Assembly (NCBI GenBank): GCA_958353395.1
Contig: CATWSG010000022.1
Span: forward strand, 1 to 40,640
Source of the DNA: an uncultured Collinsella sp.
GTDB taxonomy: Bacteria; Actinomycetota; Coriobacteriia; Coriobacteriales; Coriobacteriaceae
Direction of reading: 5' to 3'
Length of the DNA: 40,640 bases
The translations under genes were made by a program, and so were the position numbers. The notes beneath the pieces were generated by a model. That model was given only the letters and a program-made list of their open reading frames with translations. It did not search any database and was not told the origin of the DNA. Below are positions 23,871 to 31,695 of the stretch, in pieces (positions within the stretch are counted from its first letter, which is position 1; each line of letters begins with the position of its first letter).

Positions 23871-26800
23871 ATGGCGAACACCCAGAACTATATTAACCAC
23901 CTGCTGCAGAACACCGGCATTACGCCGGCATGCAGCGAAGAAGAGCGCTTGGCTGCCGAGGATATCGCTCAGATCTTCCGCAACCACGGCTTTGACCCCG
24001 AGGTTCAGGAGTTCAATGCCCCGGCGCCCAGTAGGTTGGCATTTGCCGTTACCGGTATTCTTGCGTTTGCCGGCGCCCTGCTGATGGGCATCGGCGGCGG
24101 TATCGGCTTGGTCGGCACCTTGCTGGCCATTGTCGGCGCCGTTCTTTACGTGCTCGAGCGCACGGGCCACCCCGTGGTTTCGCGCCTGGGCAAGACGGGC
24201 GTGAGCCAAAATGTCATCGCCTACCACAAGGCCTCGGGCCCGCTCGCGTCTCCGCGCAACCGCCCGGTGGTCGTTGTCGCACACTACGACTCTCCCCGTG
24301 CTGAGCTGCTCGCCCGCGAGCCCTATGCTTCGTATCGTGCGCTCATCGCCAAGCTGTTGCCCGTTGCCACGGTTGCCCCTGCTGCCGTTGCCATCCTGCG
24401 TATCCTGCCGCTCCCCGGCGCGCTCAAGGTTCTGCTGTGGATTGTCGCGATCCTCGCTTCCCTCGTTGCACTTGCCAACGCGGCAAACATCATCTCTAAC
24501 CGCCACATTCTTCCCTATACGTCCGGCGCGGTGTGCAACAAGTCTTCTGTCGCCGCTATGCTCGGTGTCATGGACAACGTTGCTCCCTTCCAGGGCGAGA
24601 ACGAGTTTCCCGACGATGTTCCGTTCGATACCTATTTTGGGGAGCAGAAACGTCGTGCCGAGGAAATGGCGCGCGCGGCGGCGGAGTATGCCGCGGCCCA
24701 GCAGCAAAACGACTACGGCAACACCATCGAGTACGAAGAGCCTACCTACGCCGAGGACGAGTTCGGTCAGCCGATTGCTCCCGACGCTCAAGCCGAGCCC
24801 GAACAGGGTGAGGCTTTCGACGAGCAGATCGAGGGCTTTGAGGGTGCGTCTGCCGACGAGACGCTGATCGGCGCCATCGTGCCCGAGAATCAGAATCAGG
24901 CTGCCCAGGCCGAAGAGTTCAATGACGAGGTTCCCGCTGCTGAGCCGGCGGAGGAGCCTGCCGCGGCCGAGCCCGAGCCCAAGCTCTATCGCAACGCCGC
25001 CGGCAACATCCGCTTTGGTTCGGATGCCATCCGTGCGCTCGGAATGCTTCCCGAGTCCTGCACGCTCGATTACGAGGAGGGCGAGGAGCCGACGTTTGAG
25101 CCCGAGCCTGCGCCCGTTGTCACTGCGGATGATGAGTCTGCCGCGGTTACCGCTGCCGTTGCCGAGCCCGAGGCGGTGTCTGCGATCGATCCCGCGGCAG
25201 GACTGGACATTTTGGCTCCCGCCGCGCCGGCGCAAGACGTTGCGGACGAGTCTGACGACGATTACGTTGAACAGCCGAGGCGCGTGTCTTACGAGAGCGA
25301 TACTGATTTCTCTGCCGAGATTCCCGCGGCAACGCCCCATGCCGATATTGCATCCGCGTTCTCTTCGATTGGCGCCAGCGCTTCCAGCTTCTTTAAGGGT
25401 GCGCTTGCAAAGGGCAGGAAATTTGTCGACGATTTCGAGGAGAAGCGCGCTGCCGCACGCGAGGCTGCCGAGCAGGAGGCTATCGCTCAGCAGCAGGCAG
25501 CCGAGGCGTCACGTGAGCGCGCGGCGCAAGAGTTTGAGCAGAACGAGGCTATGCAGTCCGGGCCCGTCGACGCTGCCGAAGCTACGACGTCCTCTGAGTC
25601 CCAGCAACCGACGTCAGCGGATGTTGTTGAGGCAACAACGTCTTTCGAGGCTCAGCAGCATGTCGATAGCACCATGTCGTTTGATGCCGCGCAGTTCGAT
25701 TCCACGATAACGTTTGAAAAGCAAGGCACCGCAATTGCCGAGCCCCTTCCTGTTTCCGATGAGCAGGGCGACGCGGCAGACGATGACGAGCCCATTGATG
25801 CTGCCGAGGACGAGTCCGTCGAGGCCAACTCTGACGAAGAGCAATACGCGGCAGCCGATCAAGGTGATTCGACCGAGGTCGAGCAGGAGGAAGTGCCTGC
25901 GGTTTCCGAGACTCCCGAGACGGATGAGTCGAGGCCTTACTCCACGCAGATTTTCACCATGCCGACCCCGAGTGGTTCCGGTGCCACGGTTGCCAATGTC
26001 GCTCCCACCCAGGACGAAACGGTCGATTCCCTTATGGCCCAGATTTCCTCCCAGGCATCGCCGCGTCCGCAGATGAATGTTCCCGATCCGGCGTCGGCAC
26101 CGTCGCCTGCACCTTCCTCGTCTCCGCTGGCTTCGGTCCCCGATCCGTCGCTGCCGTCTATGAAGCAGGCAAACGTTGCGTCTCGCACGTCGCTGTTCGA
26201 CCTTCCCGATCCCTCTGCCCAGGTCAACGACCCCTTTGCTACTGCCCAGGGTCCCGAACCCACATCGGCACCCGTTGCGCCTTCTATGCCCGTTGCGTCG
26301 GGCGCGCAGCCGATCGAGACCATTTCGGCTCCCGCCCCGGCGGCACCCAAGTCTCGCAAACGCGGCCTGGGTGGCCTGTTCGGTCGTAAAAGGAAAAACG
26401 AGCAGGACAGCATGAGTGATTGGCTGGGCGTCGAAGACGATTACGATGCCAAGAAGTCCGGTCGCGGTATCGGTTCGTGGGATAACTTCGAGGACGATAA
26501 CGATGGCTGGAAGGGCGGCGCTACGTCTTCCGATGGCGCTTCTTCCGAAGATATGCTCTCGGCTGTCGCCTCTATGGGCGATGATGAGCTGCTCGGTCAC
26601 GATATCTGGTTTGTGGCAACGGGCGCCTCGGATTGTGATGGCGCCGGCATGAAGGCCTTCTTGGCTTCGCATCGCGATAAGCTCCGCGGCGTATTCTTCA
26701 TCAATCTTGAATCCGTCGGCGCCGGTAGGCTTTCGGTGGTGACGGTCGAGGGCGAACAGCAGCTGCTCAAGGGCGATCGCCGCATCATGAACCTGGTCAG

Positions 26801-27029
26801 CAAGGTGTGCAAGTCGTTCCATGTCGATTGTGGCGCGCTCGAGATGCCCTATGCCAAGACCGATGCCTATGCCGCGCTCGAGGCGAGCCGCCGAGCCCTC
26901 ACCATCGCCGGCGTGGACGGCACGCGTCTGGCTTGCGCTCGTACCGAGGACGACCTGCCCCACAATGTCAACCCGACGAACATTGCCACGGTATCCGAGG
27001 TCGTTACCGAGGTTATCCGCCGTTCGTAG
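23871..27029 (+). CDS. M28-like peptidase or pseudo-peptidase split by a large acidic insert
   Basis: This 1052-residue membrane protein resembles family M28 zinc aminopeptidases at both ends. The N-terminal part (1-240) has four hydrophobic segments (about 56-95 and 162-208) and the motif VVVVAHYDSP with His138 and Asp140. The C-terminal part (about 890-1052) has WFVATGASDCDGAGM, VFFINLESVG and DLPHNV with His1031. Between them lies a roughly 650-residue acidic, Ala/Glu/Pro-rich, apparently disordered region. Several expected metal or catalytic residues differ: Cys222 where Asp is usual, Ser-Asp for Glu-Glu, and Glu for a metal Asp. Activity is therefore doubtful. ATG 23871 has GTGGAG upstream. 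A reading from 23721 adds 50 residues without a ribosome site. Function unknown. Confidence 0.75.
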   Translation: MANTQNYINHLLQNTGITPACSEEERLAAEDIAQIFRNHGFDPEVQEFNAPAPSRLAFAVTGILAFAGALLMGIGGGIGLVGTLLAIVGAVLYVLERTGHPVVSRLGKTGVSQNVIAYHKASGPLASPRNRPVVVVAHYDSPRAELLAREPYASYRALIAKLLPVATVAPAAVAILRILPLPGALKVLLWIVAILASLVALANAANIISNRHILPYTSGAVCNKSSVAAMLGVMDNVAPFQGENEFPDDVPFDTYFGEQKRRAEEMARAAAEYAAAQQQNDYGNTIEYEEPTYAEDEFGQPIAPDAQAEPEQGEAFDEQIEGFEGASADETLIGAIVPENQNQAAQAEEFNDEVPAAEPAEEPAAAEPEPKLYRNAAGNIRFGSDAIRALGMLPESCTLDYEEGEEPTFEPEPAPVVTADDESAAVTAAVAEPEAVSAIDPAAGLDILAPAAPAQDVADESDDDYVEQPRRVSYESDTDFSAEIPAATPHADIASAFSSIGASASSFFKGALAKGRKFVDDFEEKRAAAREAAEQEAIAQQQAAEASRERAAQEFEQNEAMQSGPVDAAEATTSSESQQPTSADVVEATTSFEAQQHVDSTMSFDAAQFDSTITFEKQGTAIAEPLPVSDEQGDAADDDEPIDAAEDESVEANSDEEQYAAADQGDSTEVEQEEVPAVSETPETDESRPYSTQIFTMPTPSGSGATVANVAPTQDETVDSLMAQISSQASPRPQMNVPDPASAPSPAPSSSPLASVPDPSLPSMKQANVASRTSLFDLPDPSAQVNDPFATAQGPEPTSAPVAPSMPVASGAQPIETISAPAPAAPKSRKRGLGGLFGRKRKNEQDSMSDWLGVEDDYDAKKSGRGIGSWDNFEDDNDGWKGGATSSDGASSEDMLSAVASMGDDELLGHDIWFVATGASDCDGAGMKAFLASHRDKLRGVFFINLESVGAGRLSVVTVEGEQQLLKGDRRIMNLVSKVCKSFHVDCGALEMPYAKTDAYAALEASRRALTIAGVDGTRLACARTEDDLPHNVNPTNIATVSEVVTEVIRRS

Positions 27030-27050
27030 GCGGAGCTCTAAGGAGTCAAC

Positions 27051-27269
27051 GTGTTTTCGTATATTAAGCGCCATTGGCCTGTCTACGTGATTTTGACCTT
27101 GATTGCCATTGCGTTAGGATTTGGGGCTGCCTACATCGTGGGTGCAAAGGGCTCGACCCCCGCCTCCGCAATCAGCGAAGAGGTGGAGCAAGAACAGAGT
27201 ACGGGTGCCGATGGGATTCCTGAGTCCGAGCAGGCAATCGTTGATGGTGGATCTTCGTCTGCAGAGTAG
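27051..27269 (+). CDS. Small single-pass membrane protein
   Basis: This 72-residue protein has one N-terminal membrane segment (about 9-31, WPVYVILTLIAIALGFGAAY) and an acidic, Ser/Glu-rich tail. GTG 27051 has AGGAGT 5 bases upstream. It begins 21 bases after the M28-like gene and is followed by a terminator, so both are one operon. No family is recognised. It could be a partner of the upstream membrane protein. Confidence 0.7.
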   Translation: MFSYIKRHWPVYVILTLIAIALGFGAAYIVGAKGSTPASAISEEVEQEQSTGADGIPESEQAIVDGGSSSAE

Positions 27270-27290
27270 ATACGGCGATTTACATGATTG

Positions 27291-27327
27291 AAAGCGGGCG
27301 AGCCAGGGGACTGGCTCGCCCGCTTTT
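27291..27327 (+). terminator. Terminator between convergent genes
   Basis: A 16-bp perfect stem (27291-27306 with 27311-27326) with a 4-nt loop is followed by T residues on the plus strand. It ends the operon of the M28-like gene and lies just beyond the stop of the opposing adhesin gene. Confidence 0.9.
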
Positions 27328-27335
27328 TCATCGCG

Positions 27336-30300
27336 CTAGCGCTTCTTTGGGGTCGACCTAAGGCGAGCGAACCATAGGGCTGCGGCACCCGAGGTCAGGA
27401 GCGCGGTGATGCAAGCGGCGATGGGAGCTGATCCTGTTGCCGGTAGGTCCTGCGGTAGGGTACAGCGTTGAATGACACGGTCCTCGTCATGTGACTCAAG
27501 TTTATCGCCGCCGCCGTTGCGGCAAAGATCGACGCGTGCGCTGTTGGTGAGTGCGGTTTGGGGCGTATAAGCCGACGTCGCCTGCATGTGCACGATTGCG
27601 CCCCGAGCGTCTGTGCCAAGGATTGCTTTGGCATCGTCAAGGTCGTCGTGCTCATCTTTGAGATCATCGCGGGTCCAAGAATCCGCATCGCTTCGAGTCG
27701 TAAAGTCGGCGGCTACCGCACCGTATTCAATTCGAATGCCCGTTACGACGGTATTGGATGCAAGGTCGAGTTCTTTCGCCTCGAGTGTGGTGGATTCCGT
27801 GGTCGAGATATCCGCCTTCCAGAGGTGCCAGCCGTCATACTTGACGAGGCGACAGTCCTCACCAAGGCTCTCTTTTACTTCGTCGGACTCAAGCCAAGGA
27901 TTTTCGTGCCCATCGTCAAGTGTCGCGTTTGCCGGCTCATCGACGTCTGTCGAGTCCAACGGCGTCGTGCGATACCATACGTTGCACAGACCGTTGAGGT
28001 CGCCGATGGCGACGGGGGTTTCGATTGAGATGAATCTCGCCGTGCCGTCTTTGGCGCACTCAAGATCATCGGTAATCGTAAACTCATCAACCCAAGTAGC
28101 GGAATCGTTTCGAGCATCGATGGTATAGGAGAAAAGCCCATCACTATTGGTTTGCGTCGTGGCGCGGTTTTTACCATCGCCGTTAGCCAACAGGCCCTTT
28201 TCGATAGGTTGGACAAGTTCCTGACGCTTGTCGACCTGTCCCTTGATCTCGATGGGCGCATCCTTCATCGCGACGGATTGGACTTCTCCCGTATCCTTTA
28301 TTTCAAACGTTATTTCCTCGGCAAGGTCATAGGTCCGCGGAGACATCATTTCGCGCAACGAGTAGGTGCCGGGTGCAAGATATTCGACGCGGTGTGGCTT
28401 GTCGGATGAGGTCCAGGAGTCTATTTCGGTTTTATCGGGACCATATAAGGTGAGCTGTGCGCCTTCCACTTCCTGCTCACCGCTTGCATCGACCTTGGAG
28501 ATATCAACCTTGGTGTAATCGTCGGATACGTTAAGCCGTGCTTCTACAACGGGTGTTTTCTGGTCGGCATAAGTAAGGTCGACAATATGGGATGTCCGAT
28601 CGAGTAAGAAGCCTGCCGGCGCTTGAGTCTCGACAACCTCGTAGCGTGCGGTGCCAGATCCCAGCGGGAGGTCGTCCGCGCGTGCTTCTCCAGTTTCATC
28701 CGTCGTGACGGTAGCGACAGTCTCACCGTCGAGCGCGGCAATGCTACCGTCGGGGCGCACGATATCACCCGAGGCACGGATCTCAAAGACGGCGCCCGCG
28801 AGGCTGCTGCCGTCTACGGCATCGGTTTTAACGATCCTAATGTTTCCGGTCGCGGCGTGGTCATAATACGAGGCGATTGCAACGGGCGTTAGGTTCATGT
28901 CGGCGGGTATGTTTACCTCGATCTCCTCGCCGACAAGATAGGGCTCTTTGGCCGAGGTTTCGCGTACATAATAGGTGCCCGGCACGAGCGATTCGGGCAG
29001 TGTGACGGTCCCGGTCGCGTCAGTCGTAAAGGTGTCCATTACGTTATGTGCTGGATACCAGCAAGTTTGTGAGACAGGTTCGTGATTGCTGTCTAGGAGT
29101 TGGAAGGTGAATCCGGCTAGTGGAACAGAAGCGCCTGTTTGGGCATCGCGTTTTACAATCTGGAGATGCGTCGACAGCGCGTGGTTGTCCACGATATATT
29201 GAAGCTCGGCGCCGTTGGAAATCTGATTGGCCCCGACGGTCCATTCCCCTGCACGTTTAAAACCCTCGGGGACGGTTTCCGGAACCTCGCGAACCGTGTA
29301 GCCGGCACGGTCGTATGGGACGGCTCCGTGGACACCGGCGGGTCGCTTACCTGTGCCGAACCATGCTTCGGGCTGGTCTTTGGTGGAGGCAAAGCCATAG
29401 ATGTTTGTGGTCAGTGTGCCAACAACCTGCTGAGAGCTGTTGCTGACAACCTCAAAGACAACACCACCCGCCGGCTGCTCCAGGCCGGATTGGTCGCTAT
29501 TGCCGTAATCCTTGAATTTGGAAATCTCAAGGTCAAAAGCAATGGGGATATCGGAAATGCGAGATTCGATCTCGACCACGCCTGAATCGCCGAGCTGGTC
29601 GGCTCCAACGGTATAGGTCCAGCTGTCGTTGGATGGCAGGTAGCCCTCGGGGGCTTTTGATTCGTAGATGGTAAAGGTTCCTAAGGGGACATCGGCGAGG
29701 GTGGCCCGACCGCTTTCGTCGGTCGTGAGGATTTGCGCCCATCCAGGGGTTGATTGTGACACACACGTGAACTCTGCTCCTGCGAGTGAAGATCCCACCT
29801 GGGGGCCGGCATTCGTCGCGGCATCGAGTTTTACGATACGCAGGTTGATGGTGCCGGGCTGTTCATCAATGGCGACCTGTCCACCGTCATTCCCCGTGGT
29901 AAAGGCGATGCGATCACGACGGGGGACATAGCCGGCCGGCGCTTTCGTTTCAACTAGGTAGTATGCTGTGTTGGACAGAAGTGTTGCTTGCGCTCGACCG
30001 TTGCTGTCCATCTGGACGGTGCCGACATGCGCGTCGCTGGCGCTCTCAAAAATATCGAATGTTGCCCCGTCAAACTGATAAGTATTGTTTCCGCTGGTAA
30101 TGGCGGCGTTTGCAGACTGCTTTTGGAAGGAAACAGAGACCGCCGGCAGTACATAGAGCATGTCTTGACGTCTGCTGCCGCCCGATACGGTTCCTAGATA
30201 GCGCCGCGCGCGGTGCGGGGCGGCTTTGATGCTTCCTGATTTTGCGCTGTCGTGGAGCCACCGCGCAGCCGCCACGACTTCATTGTCGGCGGTAAAGTGC

Positions 30301-30767
30301 CCGCTCTTGGTTTTGCCCTGAGCGGTCGTGTAGGAGTAGGTACCGTCGACATAGGTAGTGCCGTTGAGCATCCATACGGCAAGCTGGGTGGCGGCGCGGG
30401 CGCGATCGGGTGAAAGATGGTAACCGCCAAACGACGTGGCGGTAGGATATCCGTGACAAACGATTGCCGCGAACTCGTCGTCGAGCCACACCCAGCCTTG
30501 ATCAAAGTTGAGCCATGGGCCGCCCGGCTTGGTGGGGCCGGGGCGCTCCTGGTTCATGCAGTAGGCAATCGAGGCGTCTTGAGCTTCATACTTGCCGATG
30601 AAGAAGGGTCCACAATCATCGCTAATAGTGCGGAAGCCGAGCTGGTCGTAGCCATCGACGGCAAATGCGGCTCCCGGTGCCAGGCAGCTGAAAAGCAGGA
30701 AGAGGAGCAGGAGCAGCGGACCTGTTGCGATTGCGCTGTGGACAGAGTGCGTGGGTGCGTTGGACAT
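27336..30767 (-). CDS. Sortase-anchored adhesin with thioester (TQXA) and SpaA/Cna-B-like domains
   Basis: This 1143-residue secreted protein has a signal peptide (about 1-36, ending AAFA), a probable thioester domain with Cys70 and Gln128 in TQLAVWML (the TQXA signature), and then a chain of SpaA/prealbumin-like repeats marked by ETKAPAGYV, YESKAPEGYL and VETQAPAGFLL-type sequences. These repeats usually hold internal isopeptide bonds. The C terminus has LPATG (1108-1112), a hydrophobic segment and a basic tail (RLRSTPKKR) for sortase attachment. The thioester can form a covalent bond to a host or partner surface. No sortase gene is in the window. ATG 30767 has AAGGAG upstream. Minus-strand transcription is convergent with the gene to its left. 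Confidence 0.87.
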   Translation of the reverse strand: MSNAPTHSVHSAIATGPLLLLLFLLFSCLAPGAAFAVDGYDQLGFRTISDDCGPFFIGKYEAQDASIAYCMNQERPGPTKPGGPWLNFDQGWVWLDDEFAAIVCHGYPTATSFGGYHLSPDRARAATQLAVWMLNGTTYVDGTYSYTTAQGKTKSGHFTADNEVVAAARWLHDSAKSGSIKAAPHRARRYLGTVSGGSRRQDMLYVLPAVSVSFQKQSANAAITSGNNTYQFDGATFDIFESASDAHVGTVQMDSNGRAQATLLSNTAYYLVETKAPAGYVPRRDRIAFTTGNDGGQVAIDEQPGTINLRIVKLDAATNAGPQVGSSLAGAEFTCVSQSTPGWAQILTTDESGRATLADVPLGTFTIYESKAPEGYLPSNDSWTYTVGADQLGDSGVVEIESRISDIPIAFDLEISKFKDYGNSDQSGLEQPAGGVVFEVVSNSSQQVVGTLTTNIYGFASTKDQPEAWFGTGKRPAGVHGAVPYDRAGYTVREVPETVPEGFKRAGEWTVGANQISNGAELQYIVDNHALSTHLQIVKRDAQTGASVPLAGFTFQLLDSNHEPVSQTCWYPAHNVMDTFTTDATGTVTLPESLVPGTYYVRETSAKEPYLVGEEIEVNIPADMNLTPVAIASYYDHAATGNIRIVKTDAVDGSSLAGAVFEIRASGDIVRPDGSIAALDGETVATVTTDETGEARADDLPLGSGTARYEVVETQAPAGFLLDRTSHIVDLTYADQKTPVVEARLNVSDDYTKVDISKVDASGEQEVEGAQLTLYGPDKTEIDSWTSSDKPHRVEYLAPGTYSLREMMSPRTYDLAEEITFEIKDTGEVQSVAMKDAPIEIKGQVDKRQELVQPIEKGLLANGDGKNRATTQTNSDGLFSYTIDARNDSATWVDEFTITDDLECAKDGTARFISIETPVAIGDLNGLCNVWYRTTPLDSTDVDEPANATLDDGHENPWLESDEVKESLGEDCRLVKYDGWHLWKADISTTESTTLEAKELDLASNTVVTGIRIEYGAVAADFTTRSDADSWTRDDLKDEHDDLDDAKAILGTDARGAIVHMQATSAYTPQTALTNSARVDLCRNGGGDKLESHDEDRVIQRCTLPQDLPATGSAPIAACITALLTSGAAALWFARLRSTPKKR

Positions 30768-30787
30768 GGCTGCTCCTTATCCCTCGT

Positions 30788-30812
30788 GCGCCGCACGGGG
30801 AGGCTGCGGCGC
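30788..30812 (-). promoter_or_regulatory. Leader hairpin upstream of the adhesin gene
   Basis: An 8-bp GC-rich stem (30788-30795 with 30805-30812) with a 9-nt loop lies about 20 bases ahead of the adhesin start codon in its leader. There is no T-run, so it looks like an RNA structure near the ribosome site rather than a terminator. The rest of the 30768-31020 gap shows no gene. Confidence 0.4.
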
Positions 30813-31021
30813 GTAGGATGAGGCTACCCCCGAGGTTCATGTGGGTAAGTACCGGAGCCTGACCAAAAGCTTGCCCAATTCCTGACAAATTGAGCTCAAA
30901 TACAACAATCAAGCAAAAGTGCAGGTAGAAGATAGGGAGAACTGAAGGTCAAAGGTCCTCATCTCCACAATTGACGCGATTTTCAAACGAATCTCCACAG
31001 CTAAAACAAGCATCGCCACCC

Positions 31022-31051
31022 TTGTATCGAACAAGACAACCGCGTTATACT
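31022..31051 (+). promoter_or_regulatory. tRNA-Gly promoter
   Basis: TTGTAT (31022-31027) and TATACT (31046-31051) with an 18-base spacer lie immediately upstream of the tRNA, a good sigma-A-type match. Confidence 0.7.
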
Positions 31052-31064
31052 AGCCAACACACAA

Positions 31065-31139
31065 GCGGGCATCGCCAAGTGGTAAGGCATCAGCTTCCCA
31101 AGCTGACACTCGCGGGTTCGAGTCCCGTTGCCCGCTCCA
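31065..31139 (+). tRNA. tRNA-Gly (anticodon CCC)
   Basis: The acceptor stem (GCGGGCA with TGCCCGC), D arm, anticodon loop TTCCCAA with anticodon CCC, and T arm (cgcgggttcgagtcccg) are all present, with an encoded CCA end (31137-31139). It reads GGG glycine codons. Its 3' end is copied further downstream (see the repeats at 31277-31590). Confidence 0.95.
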
Positions 31140-31150
31140 GCTAGAAGCAC

Positions 31151-31183
31151 AAGCACGGCACCATTACGGTGACGTGCTTTTTT
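31151..31183 (+). terminator. tRNA-Gly terminator
   Basis: A near-perfect stem (31151-31162 with 31168-31178, one mismatch) is followed by six T residues, just downstream of the tRNA. Confidence 0.85.
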
Positions 31184-31194
31184 CAATAAAGCGC

Positions 31195-31305
31195 CGGGAC
31201 TCGAACCCGACAGGGTGCGAGCGTAAAGCAAACGCGAAGCGTTTGTAGCGAGCAGGCGAAGGCGCCGACAGGCGCCTGAAGCCGGTGCGGATTTGCGAAG
31301 CAAAT
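31195..31305. repeat. tRNA-Gly-linked structured block: inverted T-arm plus three stem-loops
   Basis: 31195-31209 (CGGGACTCGAACCCG) is an exact inverted copy of the tRNA-Gly T-arm segment 31113-31127. It is followed by three hairpins: CAAACGC/GCGTTTG (31229-31245), GGCGCC/GGCGCC (31261-31276) and ATTTGC/GCAAAT (31291-31305). A copy of the tRNA 3' end follows. The same order of elements, with different stem sequences, follows tRNA-Lys. Confidence 0.75.
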
Positions 31306-31331
31306 ACGCGGATGTCCCGTTGCCCGCTCCA
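31277..31331 (+). repeat. 131-bp-spaced repeat, copy A, ending in a tRNA-Gly 3' end
   Basis: 55 bases combining the third stem-loop with the tRNA-Gly 3' end (gtcccgttgcccgctcca). Copies B and C begin exactly 131 and 262 bases later. The tRNA body is missing, so this is not a functional tRNA. Confidence 0.85.
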
Positions 31332-31407
31332 TCGAGTGCGGGAGACATGGGGACGGCCAATTCAACAAAGTCTTCCCCCGCGGCTTCGTGAGGCTGAGGG
31401 GCTCGCC

Positions 31408-31462
31408 TGAAGCCGGTGCGGATTTGCGAAGCAAATGCGCAGACGTCCCGTTGCCCGCTCCA
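31408..31462 (+). repeat. 131-bp-spaced repeat, copy B
   Basis: Same structure as copy A with a few substitutions, and again an intact 18-base tRNA-Gly 3' end with CCA. The 76 bases between copies A and B are diverged and gene-free. Confidence 0.85.
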
Positions 31463-31538
31463 TGGAGCAAGGAAGATTTCGGGAATGGTAGATTCAGCCC
31501 GCTTTGCCCCCGCATTTCACCGGGTCTGGGTATGCCAC

Positions 31539-31590
31539 TGAAGCCGGTGCGGATTTGCGAAGCAAATACGCGGATGTCCCCATGGCCGCT
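31539..31590 (+). repeat. 131-bp-spaced repeat, copy C, degenerate
   Basis: The stem-loop part is identical in sequence to copy A, but the tRNA end is decayed (gtccccatggccgctct) and lacks CCA. It ends about 105 bases before purB, so the purB promoter lies just beyond it. Confidence 0.8.
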
Positions 31591-31644
31591 CTTGCGGCAA
31601 AATGTTAGGTTAATGCCTGCTGCCCATACTTGCACCTGCGCACG

Positions 31645-31650
31645 GTACAA
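31645..31650 (+). promoter_or_regulatory. Possible purB -10 element
   Basis: TACAAT lies 45 bases ahead of the purB start, but no convincing -35 is found at 16-18 bases. The promoter call is tentative. Confidence 0.35.
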
Positions 31651-31695
31651 TGGTTGGGTTACGACCAACGTGCCAATAACCAAAAAGGAGCCGCT

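Noticed and set aside
31001..31360. Minus-strand frame over tRNA-Gly with residues such as GNGTRTREC
   Set aside because: This residue string is a known artefact of translating the antisense strand of tRNA genes.
31277..31590. Regular repeats considered as a CRISPR array
   Set aside because: Only three copies, with 131-bp period, decayed copy C, tRNA-derived content and no cas genes.
31584..31695. Possible additional tRNA pseudogene before purB
   Set aside because: Only a degenerate 3' end is visible; no D-arm or anticodon arm can be folded.
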